Assembly (NCBI GenBank): GCA_002359185.1
Contig: DEML01000116.1
Location: 13,012 to 77,011 of the forward strand
Source of the DNA: Planctomycetaceae bacterium UBA2671
Lineage (GTDB): Bacteria; Planctomycetota; Planctomycetia; Planctomycetales; Planctomycetaceae
Direction of reading: 5' to 3'
Length of the DNA stretch: 64,000 nucleotides
Below, piece by piece: positions 9,597 through 19,390 of this stretch. Each line of letters starts with the position of its first letter. Position 1 is the first letter of the stretch. A program made the position numbers and the translations under genes. Below the pieces are notes generated by a model. The model was given only the letters and a program-made list of their open reading frames with translations, searched no databases and was not told the origin of the DNA.

Positions 9597-10436
9597 TCAA
9601 CAAGGTTGTTCCTGAAGATTGGGACGATAGTAAACCGAACGACAATGTCGCTGAGGAGCCCACCTTGGACCGTAGCCCAGTAAATTTTCTGACGTTCCGA
9701 CCATCAAAACACCATGGGTTTCCATCACATTTGCCAGCCGCTCAAAGAGATCTCTTTTAATCGGTAGATCAAAATAGATGGCGACGTTGCGGCAGAAGAT
9801 GATGTCGTAGTGTCCGAGGCCGGTGAAGGGTTCGAGGAGGTTTCTTTTTTCAAACGAAACGAGACTGCGAATCGGGTCGATGATTTGCCATTCCGAGCCG
9901 ACGCGGGTGAAGTATCGGGATTTCATATCAGCGGGGACACCTCGGCTCATTTCCAGATCGCTGTATCGTCCACGACTCGCGTGAGCAATTGCCGCTTCCG
10001 AGATATCGGTTGCATGAATCTGGATATCCCAGTTGTATATATCGGGAATCATCCGGTGCAGTAACATGCCGATGCTGTAAGGTTCCTGGCCGCTGCTGCA
10101 GGCGGCTGACCAGATTCTCAGTTTTTTTGGAAAAATGGATTTGGCTCGAATATCGATGATCTCGGGGAGTGCTTTATATTCCAGGGCCTGATATGCAGTA
10201 TCGTCACGGAAAAACAGAGTTTCTCGCGTCGTGACAGCATCGATCAGAGCAATCCGAAGTTTGTGATTCAGTGGAAGTGCACGAATCAATGCTTCGTAGC
10301 TCGGCAAATTGAAACTACTCAGCAACGGTTTGAGTCGGGATTCGATCAGATATGTTTTGCTGGCGTCCCATTGGATGCCGCAAAGTTCGTTGACCTTACG
10401 ACAAACCATTTGTATTTCTGTTGGTGTGGGGGTCAT
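9597..10436 (-). CDS. cheR: chemotaxis protein methyltransferase CheR
   Basis: CheR methylates glutamates of chemoreceptors with S-adenosylmethionine. An all-helical N-terminal domain is followed by the Rossmann methyltransferase domain, with TTRETLFFRD, the SAM motif IWSAACSSGQEPYSIGM, IHATDISEAAIAHA, and FCRNVAIYFD near the C-terminus. These are the standard CheR signatures, and the length (279 residues) is typical. I chose ATG 10436 because it overlaps the cheB stop codon (ATGA) and is preceded by AGGAG at good spacing. The gene is last in the chemotaxis operon and is translationally coupled to cheB. Confidence 0.95.
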   Translation of the reverse strand: MTPTPTEIQMVCRKVNELCGIQWDASKTYLIESRLKPLLSSFNLPSYEALIRALPLNHKLRIALIDAVTTRETLFFRDDTAYQALEYKALPEIIDIRAKSIFPKKLRIWSAACSSGQEPYSIGMLLHRMIPDIYNWDIQIHATDISEAAIAHASRGRYSDLEMSRGVPADMKSRYFTRVGSEWQIIDPIRSLVSFEKRNLLEPFTGLGHYDIIFCRNVAIYFDLPIKRDLFERLANVMETHGVLMVGTSENLLGYGPRWAPQRHCRSVYYRPNLQEQPC

Positions 10437-11557
10437 ACGAAACACTCCTGAGTCGTGGCCCGCTGGACCGCTTGTGAAATTTGATGGAGCGGGAGAATGG
10501 CATCGACAATGCCGGCTTCCGTCGGAAATCGCGGCATGCCATAAACGACACAGGTTTCCTGATCCTGAACGAACACTTTTCCATGGGCTTTCCTGATCGC
10601 CTGAGCCCCGAGAAATCCGTCGCTGCCCATACCGGTCATAATGACCCCGAGCGTTTTACTGCCGTATTCTTTGACTAACGATCGGAACAGATAATCGACC
10701 GCAGGTCGGCAACTGTTTTCTGGAGGATCTTCGGTGAGTTCAATCACCTTGTGTACCCCGTCATTAGCGACGCGCATTTGCAGTCCACCGGGAGCGATGT
10801 AGACGACTCCTTTGCAAACCTTCTCGCCCTGCTCGGCTTCTTTCACTTCCAGGGGACTCTGCTGATTCAGATTTTGAGCCAGCGATTTCGTAAAGATTGG
10901 AGGCATGTGCTGCACGATCAGAATCGGCACCGGAAAGTCTCGCGGGAAGTGGGGGATGACTTGTTTGAGCGAAGCGGGTCCGCCTGTGGAGACGCCGATT
11001 CCGACCACCCCTTGATCCGAAAGCCAGCCGAGGTTTGAGGGGCAAACATTATCAACGGGACTTGCCATCACGACTTTGGGGCTCGACGAAGGAACGACTG
11101 CAGCAGGTTTGCTCACGGGTTGTTTCGTCGGTTCCACATGGTGATGGACATGATCCTGAATCAGTTTGACTCGGGCAGAAATCTCTTTGATGAGTTTCTG
11201 CATGTTCTCTTCTCGAGAGCTTCCCTGAGGCTTGAGGATGAAGTCCAACGCGCCTGCATTCAGACATTCAATCGTTTCTTTGGCTCCTGCCTGGGTGACA
11301 GAGCTGAGCATGATGAATTTGGAATGGCATTTGGTTTTATCAATCGCCTTGAGGACTTCGAGTCCGCTGAAGACTGGCATTTCCAGATCCAGCGTGACGA
11401 GGTCGGGCTGGAGTTCCTGAATCTTTTGAATGGCCTGACGACCATCTCCGGAACTCCCGACGATTTCTACATTAGGAATACAAACACACGCCTGGCGAAC
11501 AATCTGACGGAAGATCAGAGAATCGTCGACGATAAATACTTTGAAGGGTTCAGCCAC
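10433..11557 (-). CDS. cheB: chemotaxis response regulator protein-glutamate methylesterase CheB
   Basis: The receiver domain (residues ~5-125) has the acidic pair D11-D12, the phospho-acceptor D57 (VTLDLEMP) and the conserved Lys in ILKPQG. A linker leads to the methylesterase domain (~185-370) with the catalytic triad motifs GVSTGGP, QHMP and MTGMGSDG. Phosphorylation by CheA would activate receptor demethylation and deamidation. GTG 11557 is chosen as the start because GGAG lies 10 bases upstream and the protein then opens directly into the receiver; a TTG at 11620 would add an unlikely tail. The gene overlaps cheR by four bases. Confidence 0.94.
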   Translation of the reverse strand: MAEPFKVFIVDDSLIFRQIVRQACVCIPNVEIVGSSGDGRQAIQKIQELQPDLVTLDLEMPVFSGLEVLKAIDKTKCHSKFIMLSSVTQAGAKETIECLNAGALDFILKPQGSSREENMQKLIKEISARVKLIQDHVHHHVEPTKQPVSKPAAVVPSSSPKVVMASPVDNVCPSNLGWLSDQGVVGIGVSTGGPASLKQVIPHFPRDFPVPILIVQHMPPIFTKSLAQNLNQQSPLEVKEAEQGEKVCKGVVYIAPGGLQMRVANDGVHKVIELTEDPPENSCRPAVDYLFRSLVKEYGSKTLGVIMTGMGSDGFLGAQAIRKAHGKVFVQDQETCVVYGMPRFPTEAGIVDAILPLHQISQAVQRATTQECFV

Positions 11558-11775
11558 GGGATTATTTCTCCAGGGGAAAGATGTCTGAAATAATGACTTG
11601 AGAATCCAGACATCTGACAATTCTGCTTTCCATTGCAGAGAGAGGGTATTTTTATTTTTTCGTGTCTATCAAAACTCTCGACTGGGGCGCCTTTGTCTGA
11701 AACTGCTATCCGATCGCGAAAATGCTGGATAGCAAATTTTGGCTCCAATGCCTGCAGAGGGTGACTTCTGAAGAA

Positions 11776-11803
11776 GACCGCACTGCCGGAATACAGTGCG
11801 GTC
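11776..11803. terminator. hairpin between mcp and cheB
   Basis: A 10-bp perfect stem (11776-11785 with 11794-11803) lies just after the mcp stop on the minus strand. The following minus-strand bases are pyrimidine-rich (TTCTTC), not a pure T-tract. It may therefore attenuate transcription into cheB/cheR instead of stopping it. Confidence 0.6.
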
Positions 11804-11824
11804 CTTTCAGTTTCAGTAAATCTC

Positions 11825-13837
11825 TTAGTACTTGAAGTTCGACAACAGTTTTCGCAAAGACTCGGCCATGGCGGAGAGCTCATCGGCAGATTTCTGGGAT
11901 TCTGCTGCTCCATTTGTGGTGGAGTTGGCCGCTTCGGCTACGCGGGAAATGTTCCCGGTGATGCCGGTTGTGCCTGTGGCCGCTTCGGCTACTGAGCGAC
12001 TGATCTCGCTGTTGGTGGCAGACTGTTCTTCAACCGCACTGGCGATCGTGTTGGAGATTTCGTTGATCTTGCTGATCACGCTGGTGATTTCCGCAATCGC
12101 GTCAACCGACTTGGTCGTATCCGACTGGATCGCTTCGATTTTCTGACTGATATCTTCAGTGGCACGAGCGGTTTCCTTGGCCAGTTCTTTGACTTCGTTG
12201 GCGACAACGGCAAAACCTTTGCCGGCTTCGCCAGCTCGGGCGGCTTCGATTGTCGCGTTCAAAGCGAGCAGATTGGTTTGCTCGGCAATCGAGTTAATCA
12301 CTTTGACCACTTTTCCAATTTCAGCACTGCTGACACCCAGCTGAGAAACGGTTCGGTTTGTCGTTTCGGCAACTTTCACAGCCACAGTCGCGACATTGAA
12401 CGCTTCATTGGCGTTGGTGGAAATTTCACGCGTTGAAGCGTTCATCTCTTCAATGGCTGAGGCAACGGTTTGAACATTCTCGTTGACCTGTTGAGCCGCG
12501 TTGGCAGCCAGATTGGCCTGACCGCAGGTTTCGCTGGCATTGTTGGTCATCTCACTGCTCACTGATTTCAGTTGAGCAGATGCACTGGCCAGTTGCATGG
12601 CTGCATCGGCGACCAGAGAGAGAACTTTCTTCTGTTCAGAAACGTCGGTCGCGTATTTGACAACCTTATAGGGTTTGCCCTTTAGATCCATAATCGGATT
12701 GTAAGACGCCTGAATCCAGATGGTATTTCCTTGCTTAGTAATGCGTTTGTATTCGCTAGCCTGGTATTCTCCCCGATTCAATTTATCCCAGAAGGACCGG
12801 TATTCCGAGCTTTCTGAGAAATCCTTTTCGCAGAAGATACGATGGTGTTTGCCCTTGATTTCTTCCAGGGTGTAACCGACCGCTGAGAGGAAGTTATCAT
12901 TCGCGCTAATCACTGTTCCATCCATATTGAATTCAATGACAGCCTGGGATTTGCTGATGGCTGAGATCTGACCAGAGTAATCCGCGTTTCGGACTTCCTG
13001 AGAACGTTTTTCGGTCACATCTTCCCACTCAAGTGTGTTTCCAACGTATTCCCCCTTGGAGTCATAAACTGCTGTCACGTTCAGCGAAATGGTCAGAGGT
13101 CCTAAAGGGATGTCTGTTTTATAAGGGAGATTTCTTGGATCCGAGAGCATTTTTCTCTGATGGCTGGGATCTTTGTGAAATTTATCAATACAGGTTCCCA
13201 GAAGATTATTGGGATTAAACGAGGGAAAGACTTTACGCAGGACATCCTGATATTTCGTGAGTAAATCCATCGTTGCTTTATTGTGATAAGTGACAATAAA
13301 ATCGCGGTCGACCATCATGAAGGCCGCATCTGAGTTTTCGATAAGGTTTTGTAAACGAAACGCCTCTTCCTTGGATTTGATTTGGTTTGTGATGTCCGTC
13401 GCAAATTTGGTAACCTTCAGGCATCTTCCATTTTCATCAAGGATGGGGTTGTATGAAGCCTGAATCCAGACTTCCTTTCCACCCTTTCCAATTCGCTTGT
13501 ACTCGGCAGAGTCATACTGTCCGCGATTCAATTTATCCCAGAAGGCACGATATTCCTGGCTGTTCGCATATTCGGCTTCACAAAACATTCGGTGATGCTG
13601 TCCGACCACTTCGTTCAGGGAGTACCCGAGTGTTTTCAAAAAGTTCTCGTTAGCATCGAGAACGATTCCATCCATATTGAATTCAACCACAGCCATCGAT
13701 TTGTTAATGGCTTCCAACTGACACTTCAGATCAATACTCTGTTTCTTAGTTTCAGGGGCCTGGGGATTGACTTCAGTGGCCTGATTGTTGACGATTTTTT
13801 TCAGGCGGTTTTTGCTACTGGAAAACGTAGAGATCAT
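11825..13837 (-). CDS. soluble methyl-accepting chemotaxis protein with three PAS domains
   Basis: The 670-residue receptor has no transmembrane helix. Three PAS domains come first (residues ~38-155, ~162-275 and ~285-402). The first and third are near duplicates, both containing EFNMDG.., LGY/VGY, GxHHRxFCE, [14 protein letters not shown] and IQASYNPI. The rest is an MCP signalling domain (~410-668) with the hairpin-tip core [20 protein letters not shown] followed by [16 protein letters not shown] domains of this type usually bind flavin or heme, so a cytosolic redox or oxygen signal is plausible. The gene is embedded in the chemotaxis operon between cheW and cheB and is probably the dedicated receptor of this pathway. 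Confidence 0.93.
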   Translation of the reverse strand: MISTFSSSKNRLKKIVNNQATEVNPQAPETKKQSIDLKCQLEAINKSMAVVEFNMDGIVLDANENFLKTLGYSLNEVVGQHHRMFCEAEYANSQEYRAFWDKLNRGQYDSAEYKRIGKGGKEVWIQASYNPILDENGRCLKVTKFATDITNQIKSKEEAFRLQNLIENSDAAFMMVDRDFIVTYHNKATMDLLTKYQDVLRKVFPSFNPNNLLGTCIDKFHKDPSHQRKMLSDPRNLPYKTDIPLGPLTISLNVTAVYDSKGEYVGNTLEWEDVTEKRSQEVRNADYSGQISAISKSQAVIEFNMDGTVISANDNFLSAVGYTLEEIKGKHHRIFCEKDFSESSEYRSFWDKLNRGEYQASEYKRITKQGNTIWIQASYNPIMDLKGKPYKVVKYATDVSEQKKVLSLVADAAMQLASASAQLKSVSSEMTNNASETCGQANLAANAAQQVNENVQTVASAIEEMNASTREISTNANEAFNVATVAVKVAETTNRTVSQLGVSSAEIGKVVKVINSIAEQTNLLALNATIEAARAGEAGKGFAVVANEVKELAKETARATEDISQKIEAIQSDTTKSVDAIAEITSVISKINEISNTIASAVEEQSATNSEISRSVAEAATGTTGITGNISRVAEAANSTTNGAAESQKSADELSAMAESLRKLLSNFKY

Positions 13838-13927
13838 TTCAAAAGCTTTCTTAGAGGGGGTAAGGAATTTTAGAGAGTTATTGGTTCACGAAACTAAACG
13901 AGTTGAATTTGACCTCTTTATTTGAAA

Positions 13928-14401
13928 TCAATGAGTCAACGAAACAGAGAGAACGTTTGCGATATTCAGTACCGAGATCACTTTATGATCGGTATTGATA
14001 ATCGATTCAAAATAATCATAATTTGACTGGTGAAGATGTGAGGGATAGTCTTCAATTTGATCGCAGGAAAATGTGCAGACATCATCCACGTGATCGACCA
14101 GCATCCCGATTCGTTCATCCCCCAGGTCAACGACAATCGCTTTTTGCGATTCTGTGGACTCGGCTTGTGGATACCCGAGCAGAATTCTCAGATCAATCAA
14201 TGTGACGACCTCTCCTCGAAGATGAACAACTCCACTCACATAGGAATCGACGGCCGGAACACGAGTTGGTTCGATGTGGCGATTCAATTCCTGAATGTGA
14301 TCGATATTGATTCCCATCCAGGAATCTTCCACGCGGAAGGTCACCAGCTGGATAAAATCCGCTTTTTGCGGCGAAGCGATTGCTCTGTCGTTTTGCATCA
14401 A
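13928..14401 (-). CDS. cheW: chemotaxis coupling protein CheW
   Basis: This 157-residue protein is a single CheW domain, with FRVEDSWMGINIDHIQEL at the start, a central SGVVHLRGEVVTLIDLRILLG and ERIGMLVDHVDDV. It links receptors to CheA. It lies between cheA (30 bases away) and the receptor gene in the operon, so it is the likely adaptor for that soluble receptor. Confidence 0.95.
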   Translation of the reverse strand: MMQNDRAIASPQKADFIQLVTFRVEDSWMGINIDHIQELNRHIEPTRVPAVDSYVSGVVHLRGEVVTLIDLRILLGYPQAESTESQKAIVVDLGDERIGMLVDHVDDVCTFSCDQIEDYPSHLHQSNYDYFESIINTDHKVISVLNIANVLSVSLTH

Positions 14402-14431
14402 CGTTTCTCCTGTGAGAATTGATAAGATTGC

Positions 14432-17374
14432 TTAAGAATGACTGATATAGCGGGACAGAGTTTCAATCAGTTTGGCTCGATCCAATTTGATCATGTGTTC
14501 TGTAATACCGACCGCCTGACTCCGAGCATGACTTTCACTGTCGGCCAGAGAAGTCACTGCGATCACAGGGATGTGGTTCCAGTGATCACTGGCTCGTATC
14601 TTCTGGCAGAATTCAAATCCATCCATGACTGGCATCTCAATATCTGTGATCACCAGATCAAATGATTCCTGAGTTGACTTGAGAAATTCCCAGGCTTCGG
14701 ATCCATTCTCAAAGTCGTAGACTGTCCAGTTTTCTTCTTCCAGAAAAGACTTCATCTTTGAGCGAAAGAAGTTGGAGTCTTCTGCGAGCACGAGTTTCCC
14801 ACCACCAGTGTCATTGTGAGTGACTGACAATTTGTCAGGGATCATGTGGGGATATTCACTTTTGGCCATCTGGAAAATATCGAGAACCCGAGTTGTTTTC
14901 TGATTTACGATTGTGGAACCCAGTAAACCAGCCGCTTGAAGTGTTTGCGTATCCAGTTCGGTTCCAATTCCATGAGTGTCGAGAACTTCGGGGGTGATCA
15001 GTCCGACTTCAGAATCAAAGATCTGGCAGACGACGATATAAATTTCGCTGCCGAATTCGATCGGTCGTGTATGGAAGTGTCTCTCCAGTGAGAGTAACGG
15101 TAAGCTGCTGCCGCGATACTTCATCACCAGTCGACCATCAATCGTCTCGATTTCGGCAGGGGAAATCTTTTCAATGCGGGAGATTTGAGAGATGGGAATG
15201 GCGAATTGCTCATCGGGATGATTGGCGATCATCAGGGCTTCCAAAGTCTCCTGATCATCATGTTTCTCCAACAACTCCTGTCGCTCAACATCTGAGGTGT
15301 CGATTAAGCCAATTCGTTTCTGGTTGGCCAATCCCGCAACATCGATAATGAATGCGATTTGACCATCACCCAGAATTGTTGCACCCGCCAGCCAGCTGAC
15401 ATTCTTGATGTGACGCCCGAGTGGTTTGACCACGATCTCCTCGGTGTCATGCAACGCATCGACAATCAGACCGAACTGAATTTCACCGTAATTTAAAACG
15501 ACGATATTGATAGAATCGGCAAGTTCACCGTCGGCCTGCGGTTGGTTATTCGAATTCACATCCACCAGCGGTAGCAGGTTACCGCGAAGCCTCAGAAGTT
15601 TAGTTCCACGAATCTTTTCCATTCTGCTCGACCATTCACTTCTCTGGACGCGTACCAGTTCCGAAACAGACATTTGAGGAACGGCATACCGATTCCCTCG
15701 GGAACTGACGACCAGAGACGGAATAATGGCCAGAGTCAGCGGGAGTCGAACGATAAATCTGGTCCCTTTTCCCACGTTCGTTTCCACATCCACGGTCCCG
15801 CCGAGCTGTTCGAAATTGGTGCGAACAACATCCATCCCGACACCGCGTCCACTGACATCGCTGATCTGATCGGCTGTTGAAAATCCAGGATGAAAAATCA
15901 GCCGGACTGCTTCTTCCGTCGAAAGTTGCTCGGCTTCGGCACTGGTGAGAATGGCTTTTTCGACCGCCTTTTTGCGAAGTCTTTCGGCATCGATCCCCGC
16001 TCCATCATCACTGATGATGATGTTCACTTTGCCTTCCTGATGAAACGCATTGAGTTCAATTCGTCCGACCGCAGACTTCCCCGCTTTCTGACGGACTGCC
16101 GGAGTTTCCACGCCGTGATCCACCGCATTGCGGATCAGGTGGGTCAGGGGATCACCGATGCCTTCAATGATTGTTTTGTCGAGTTCGACATCTTTTCCTT
16201 TGATCTCAAGTTCACACTGTTTATTCAGTTTCTGACTCAGGTCCCGCACAATTCGCGTAAACTTGTTGAAGACATTCCCGATCGGCTGCAGGCGGGTTTT
16301 CATCACCGCTTCCTGCACTTCGCTTGTCACCTGATCAATTCGGGAGGCAACAGAAAGCAGTACACGATCATTTTCAGAACCGATGGTCTGCAACAATTGA
16401 TTCCGTCCGAGGACCAGTTCGCCGACCAGATTCATCAATCGATTCAGGACGGTGACAGAAACGCGAATGCTACTTTCCGCAGCCGGAGGAACGGAGACGG
16501 GTTGAACTTTAGCTGGGGTTTTGTGAACAATTTCTGTGGGAGATGGCACATCGATTTGATGGTCCTCTGGTGAATTTCCTGCTTCACTGACAGGGGTATT
16601 ATCCTCAAGGGGAGATGGCTCAACTTGTAACTCAACACCCTGCTGGACAGATTTGACCTTTTCAACGGGAAGCATGAAGAAACCGGCCAGAGATTCCCGA
16701 TCCAGTTGTGTCGCCAGACTCACCGTCCACGGCAGCGGAAATTCGTTTTCATGCGTATCCCAGTTCATCAGAGCTGCCGAGTCGAGATAGCCTCCCAGAA
16801 CGGTTCCCAGATCTCCGAGACGTTCAATGAAATCCGTCAGATCAGAATTGGACTGGGTGTTTTCAAACAAATCAAAGGTGATTTCATAAATCTGTTGACC
16901 ATTCTCGGTGGCTGTCTGAAATTCCTCGTGAGTACAGCAGGAGGTCTGTTCGACTTCGAGGGCTGGTTCAACTGGAGTTGATTCGGCTTCACCGCTGGTC
17001 AGCCGTTCGAGCTGGGCGATTTCGTGAGACACATCCTGCTCATTGGAGGTGTGCACATTTTCAATCAGAAAGCGTAACTTATCGATTGCGCTGAGCATCA
17101 CACCGACTCGCTGCGCGTCGATTTTGAAGTGACCATTGCGAAGCAGATCGAGGATATTCTCCAGACTGTGTGCCAACCGCCCCACCGAATTCAGCCCCAG
17201 GAAGCCCGAAGCTCCTTTGATCGAATGGATCGCACGGAAGACTTCATTCACGATGTCGGTATCAATATTTTCACCACTGGCTTCAATTTCCAGCAATTGA
17301 TTATCGATCCCCTCCAACCCATCTCGGGATTCCACAACAAAGTCGTTAATCAGGTCTACGCAGTCTTCGAACAT
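14432..17374 (-). CDS. cheA: hybrid chemotaxis histidine kinase CheA with C-terminal receiver
   Basis: Domain order in this 980-residue protein starts with an N-terminal Hpt domain with the phospho-His at H50 (FRAIHSIKGASGFLG). A ~200-residue linker and possible CheY-binding region follow. Next are the dimerisation domain (~295-360, LNRLMNLVGELVLGRNQLL), the HATPase domain with HLIRNAVDHGVE, DDGAGID and GRGVGMDVVR, and a CheW-like regulatory domain (~545-680). A second CheW-like domain (~715-840) and a receiver (~855-975) with DIEMPVMDGFEF complete the protein. The final receiver makes it a hybrid kinase, an arrangement known from chemosensory systems that control type IV pili or cell development. 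It autophosphorylates and donates to the operon's CheY and CheB, and its own receiver may act as a phosphate sink. Confidence 0.95.
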   Translation of the reverse strand: MFEDCVDLINDFVVESRDGLEGIDNQLLEIEASGENIDTDIVNEVFRAIHSIKGASGFLGLNSVGRLAHSLENILDLLRNGHFKIDAQRVGVMLSAIDKLRFLIENVHTSNEQDVSHEIAQLERLTSGEAESTPVEPALEVEQTSCCTHEEFQTATENGQQIYEITFDLFENTQSNSDLTDFIERLGDLGTVLGGYLDSAALMNWDTHENEFPLPWTVSLATQLDRESLAGFFMLPVEKVKSVQQGVELQVEPSPLEDNTPVSEAGNSPEDHQIDVPSPTEIVHKTPAKVQPVSVPPAAESSIRVSVTVLNRLMNLVGELVLGRNQLLQTIGSENDRVLLSVASRIDQVTSEVQEAVMKTRLQPIGNVFNKFTRIVRDLSQKLNKQCELEIKGKDVELDKTIIEGIGDPLTHLIRNAVDHGVETPAVRQKAGKSAVGRIELNAFHQEGKVNIIISDDGAGIDAERLRKKAVEKAILTSAEAEQLSTEEAVRLIFHPGFSTADQISDVSGRGVGMDVVRTNFEQLGGTVDVETNVGKGTRFIVRLPLTLAIIPSLVVSSRGNRYAVPQMSVSELVRVQRSEWSSRMEKIRGTKLLRLRGNLLPLVDVNSNNQPQADGELADSINIVVLNYGEIQFGLIVDALHDTEEIVVKPLGRHIKNVSWLAGATILGDGQIAFIIDVAGLANQKRIGLIDTSDVERQELLEKHDDQETLEALMIANHPDEQFAIPISQISRIEKISPAEIETIDGRLVMKYRGSSLPLLSLERHFHTRPIEFGSEIYIVVCQIFDSEVGLITPEVLDTHGIGTELDTQTLQAAGLLGSTIVNQKTTRVLDIFQMAKSEYPHMIPDKLSVTHNDTGGGKLVLAEDSNFFRSKMKSFLEEENWTVYDFENGSEAWEFLKSTQESFDLVITDIEMPVMDGFEFCQKIRASDHWNHIPVIAVTSLADSESHARSQAVGITEHMIKLDRAKLIETLSRYISHS

Positions 17375-17435
17375 ATCTATTTCCCAATGCTACTTCGTTG
17401 AATGAACATTTATTTGATGAAACGCGGACTCAGTT

Positions 17436-17714
17436 TTATAGAATGAATTCAGAGAGGCCGCAGGCTGTTAAGGTGCGTTGCACTTGGTCGGTCGTCGAAA
17501 CAAATTGCAGTTCGGGACTGTTCGATGATCGCTCGAGAAGACTTTTGGCAAGTGTTGCGATAAACCACGAGGTGACAGATTCCACATGATGAAAATCGAG
17601 AACCTCAACATTCTCCATTTGCCGGAATTGAGAACCGATCTCTTCACGGGGCAACTCCAGGAGCTGTTTGACCGCAACCGTCGTTTGGAATTCTGTACAG
17701 GAAATTGTTGACAT
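17436..17714 (-). CDS. small STAS-like domain protein
   Basis: The 92-residue protein has the size and strand-helix pattern of an isolated STAS domain (anti-sigma-factor antagonist fold). It has a central VEVLDFHHVESVTSW where the family has a strand ending before a conserved Ser, followed by a helix and LQFVSTTDQVQRTLTACGL. It sits between cheA and cheY, and stand-alone STAS genes occur in other bacterial chemosensory operons. The regulatory partner cannot be named. Similarity is only recognised by pattern, so the family call is moderate. Confidence 0.65.
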   Translation of the reverse strand: MSTISCTEFQTTVAVKQLLELPREEIGSQFRQMENVEVLDFHHVESVTSWFIATLAKSLLERSSNSPELQFVSTTDQVQRTLTACGLSEFIL

Positions 17715-17763
17715 GGATTGGCTCGATAATTTGAAAGAAAGAGATTTGGAAAGACGCTTCGAC

Positions 17764-18132
17764 TTACACCAGGGAAGTAATTCTCTGCTCGAGTTTTTTC
17801 CTCAAGGCATCCTGAGTAAACGGCTTAACCACATAATCCGTCACCCCCGCCTGAATCGCCGCAACAACACTCCCCCGTTCGGCTTCTGTCGTAATCATGA
17901 TAAAGGGGATCGTTTTATTGATTTGACGGACTTCCTTGAGGAATTCCAGGCCGTTCATATTCGGCATGTTCCAGTCACTTAAGACGGCATCAAAGCTATT
18001 GGAATTGAATAACTCTAATGCCTCCCGTCCATCAGCTGCTTCAGTCACATCGCCAAATCCCAATTGGGCTAACGCTTTTGTGATAATGACTCTCATCGTG
18101 CGGGAATCGTCAACAACTAGAACTTTCATCAA
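17764..18132 (-). CDS. cheY: chemotaxis response regulator CheY
   Basis: This is a stand-alone receiver of 122 residues with all phosphorylation residues: D8-D9, phospho-acceptor D53 (LSDWNMPNMNG), T81 and K103 (VVKPF). It has no output domain, as in CheY. Phosphorylation by the hybrid CheA and dephosphorylation by the adjacent CheX-like protein are expected. The target is unknown, because the window has no flagellar motor genes. Confidence 0.95.
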   Translation of the reverse strand: MMKVLVVDDSRTMRVIITKALAQLGFGDVTEAADGREALELFNSNSFDAVLSDWNMPNMNGLEFLKEVRQINKTIPFIMITTEAERGSVVAAIQAGVTDYVVKPFTQDALRKKLEQRITSLV

Positions 18133-18177
18133 ACTACCTTTCCAAGAAATTTATGAATGTTTGGTAAAACTTCGGGA

Positions 18178-18669
18178 TTACTCTTTGGATGCAAAACCTG
18201 CTTCAATACAGAAGCTACCCATATCAGATTCAAATGACAGGCAGATCGGTGTGACGCCGGTTGGATAGTGAACTTCGTGTCCTTTCCCCGAGATCAGGTT
18301 GGGGATACTGATACTCAGTGAATATGATTCCAGTTTTGCTTTAGCCGCTCCTGCGATCATGTTGGTGATTTCTCCAATGGCATCCATCACTTCTCGATCA
18401 ATTTCCACCGCTTTTGTTCCGAGCATGGATTCATAAATATTCAGTGCTGTCTGTTTCTTCACACTTAAAACAATCGTGCCACTGGCATTCCCCGTGATCC
18501 CGATCACGGCACTCAATTCATTCTCCGGGCTATTCTTAGTCTTTAATGACAATCCACTTCGAACCGGAGTGCAGTCGAGCATCATTTCAAAGACATCTCT
18601 GGTCGATGAGAGAAGTGGATTGATAATTTTGGCGGTGAGTTCAGATGTATGTTTGGTGGCAGTGCTCAT
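18178..18669 (-). CDS. cheX: CheX-type CheY-P phosphatase
   Basis: The protein (163 residues from ATG 18669) matches the CheC/CheX/FliY family. The catalytic helix is DAIGEITNMIAGAAK, with the E-x2-N pair that in CheX attacks phospho-CheY. The sequence SAVIGITGNASGTIVLSV is the conserved strand region. A single phosphatase helix is visible, as in CheX. ATG 18669 is preferred over an upstream start because GGGA lies seven bases before it and the preceding residues are hydrophobic and not family-like. It is the first gene of the operon. Its 5' end and leader were copied in inverted orientation to 21241-21507. Confidence 0.88.
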   Translation of the reverse strand: MSTATKHTSELTAKIINPLLSSTRDVFEMMLDCTPVRSGLSLKTKNSPENELSAVIGITGNASGTIVLSVKKQTALNIYESMLGTKAVEIDREVMDAIGEITNMIAGAAKAKLESYSLSISIPNLISGKGHEVHYPTGVTPICLSFESDMGSFCIEAGFASKE

Positions 18670-18847
18670 GTCGATTTCCCAAATGACCAGTCGAATAATT
18701 GAAATGTTGATTTTCGGCAACATCTCAAAATTAGTTCACAAAATGCATCAATTTGAAAATTAAGGGAAATACCTTACGTGTTGTTACAAATGCTGGAACA
18801 ATGGGACGTTTGTAGCAATTATGCTTTTCATTCCGGTTGCGAATTGA
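18465..18847. repeat. left arm of a long inverted duplication (cheX 5' end and leader)
   Basis: This segment, read on the minus strand, reappears on the plus strand at 21241-21507 with scattered substitutions. About 115 bases of it, inside the cheX coding part, are missing from the other copy. It covers the first third of cheX and ~180 bases upstream. The two arms enclose the ISAs1-type remnant and the HD-GYP-like gene. Confidence 0.85.
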
Positions 18848-18989
18848 ATCCAATGATCGAATATAGAGCTGGCGAGAGGTATTTCATGAAATCGCTTCAC
18901 AGGCTCAGTGAGAATCAGGCCTGTCGCAATATTTCACTTTATCTATGGACTCTGAATGTCGTGACAGACCGGGCGGGTGAGCTGGATTT

Positions 18990-19390
18990 GTGGCGGGAGA
19001 GTTACCGGTCGAGCAAGGCTCAAATGAGAAGACCGCAATGCTGAAGTTGATTGAACTGCTGGATCTGTCGGGAGCCGTTGTAACCGTCGACGCGGCTCAT
19101 ATAAATAAGTCGATCGCCAGATGGCTCCGAGGGAAAGGGGCCGATGATGCGATGACCGTCCGGTTTTCTTTGCGAACTTGAGGTACGACAAGGCCAGCCG
19201 AAGCTGTAAGAGATCATCAATCAGAAATTCGATGAGCTTTCAGAGAACCACTTACAGCATCACAAAGTTAGACGTCATACGACACGTGAATTAAACGGAG
19301 GGCGGGGGGAATACCGACGCTATACCGTCTTTCCTGCTCCGACCGAAGTGAAGCAACTCGGATCCGTAAGGGCGAATGCAGCAATCTTCC
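18990..19390 (+). pseudogene. ISAs1-family transposase remnant
   Basis: One frame (18990-19181) contains a stretch around LIELLDLSGAVVTVDAA that matches the region around the first catalytic Asp of ISAs1-type DDE transposases (typically ...LLELLDLSGAIVTIDAA...). The match continues in another frame from ~19186 (QGQPKL, then after a stop codon EIINQKFDELSENH and EYRRYTVFPAPTEVKQL). That corresponds to the family's 'KGNQ..L' and following region. At least one frameshift and one internal stop, plus missing ends, make it non-functional. No terminal inverted repeats could be assigned. Confidence 0.7.

Noticed and set aside
15890..16573. 227-codon open frame on the plus strand
   Set aside because: Antisense shadow of cheA kinase domains.
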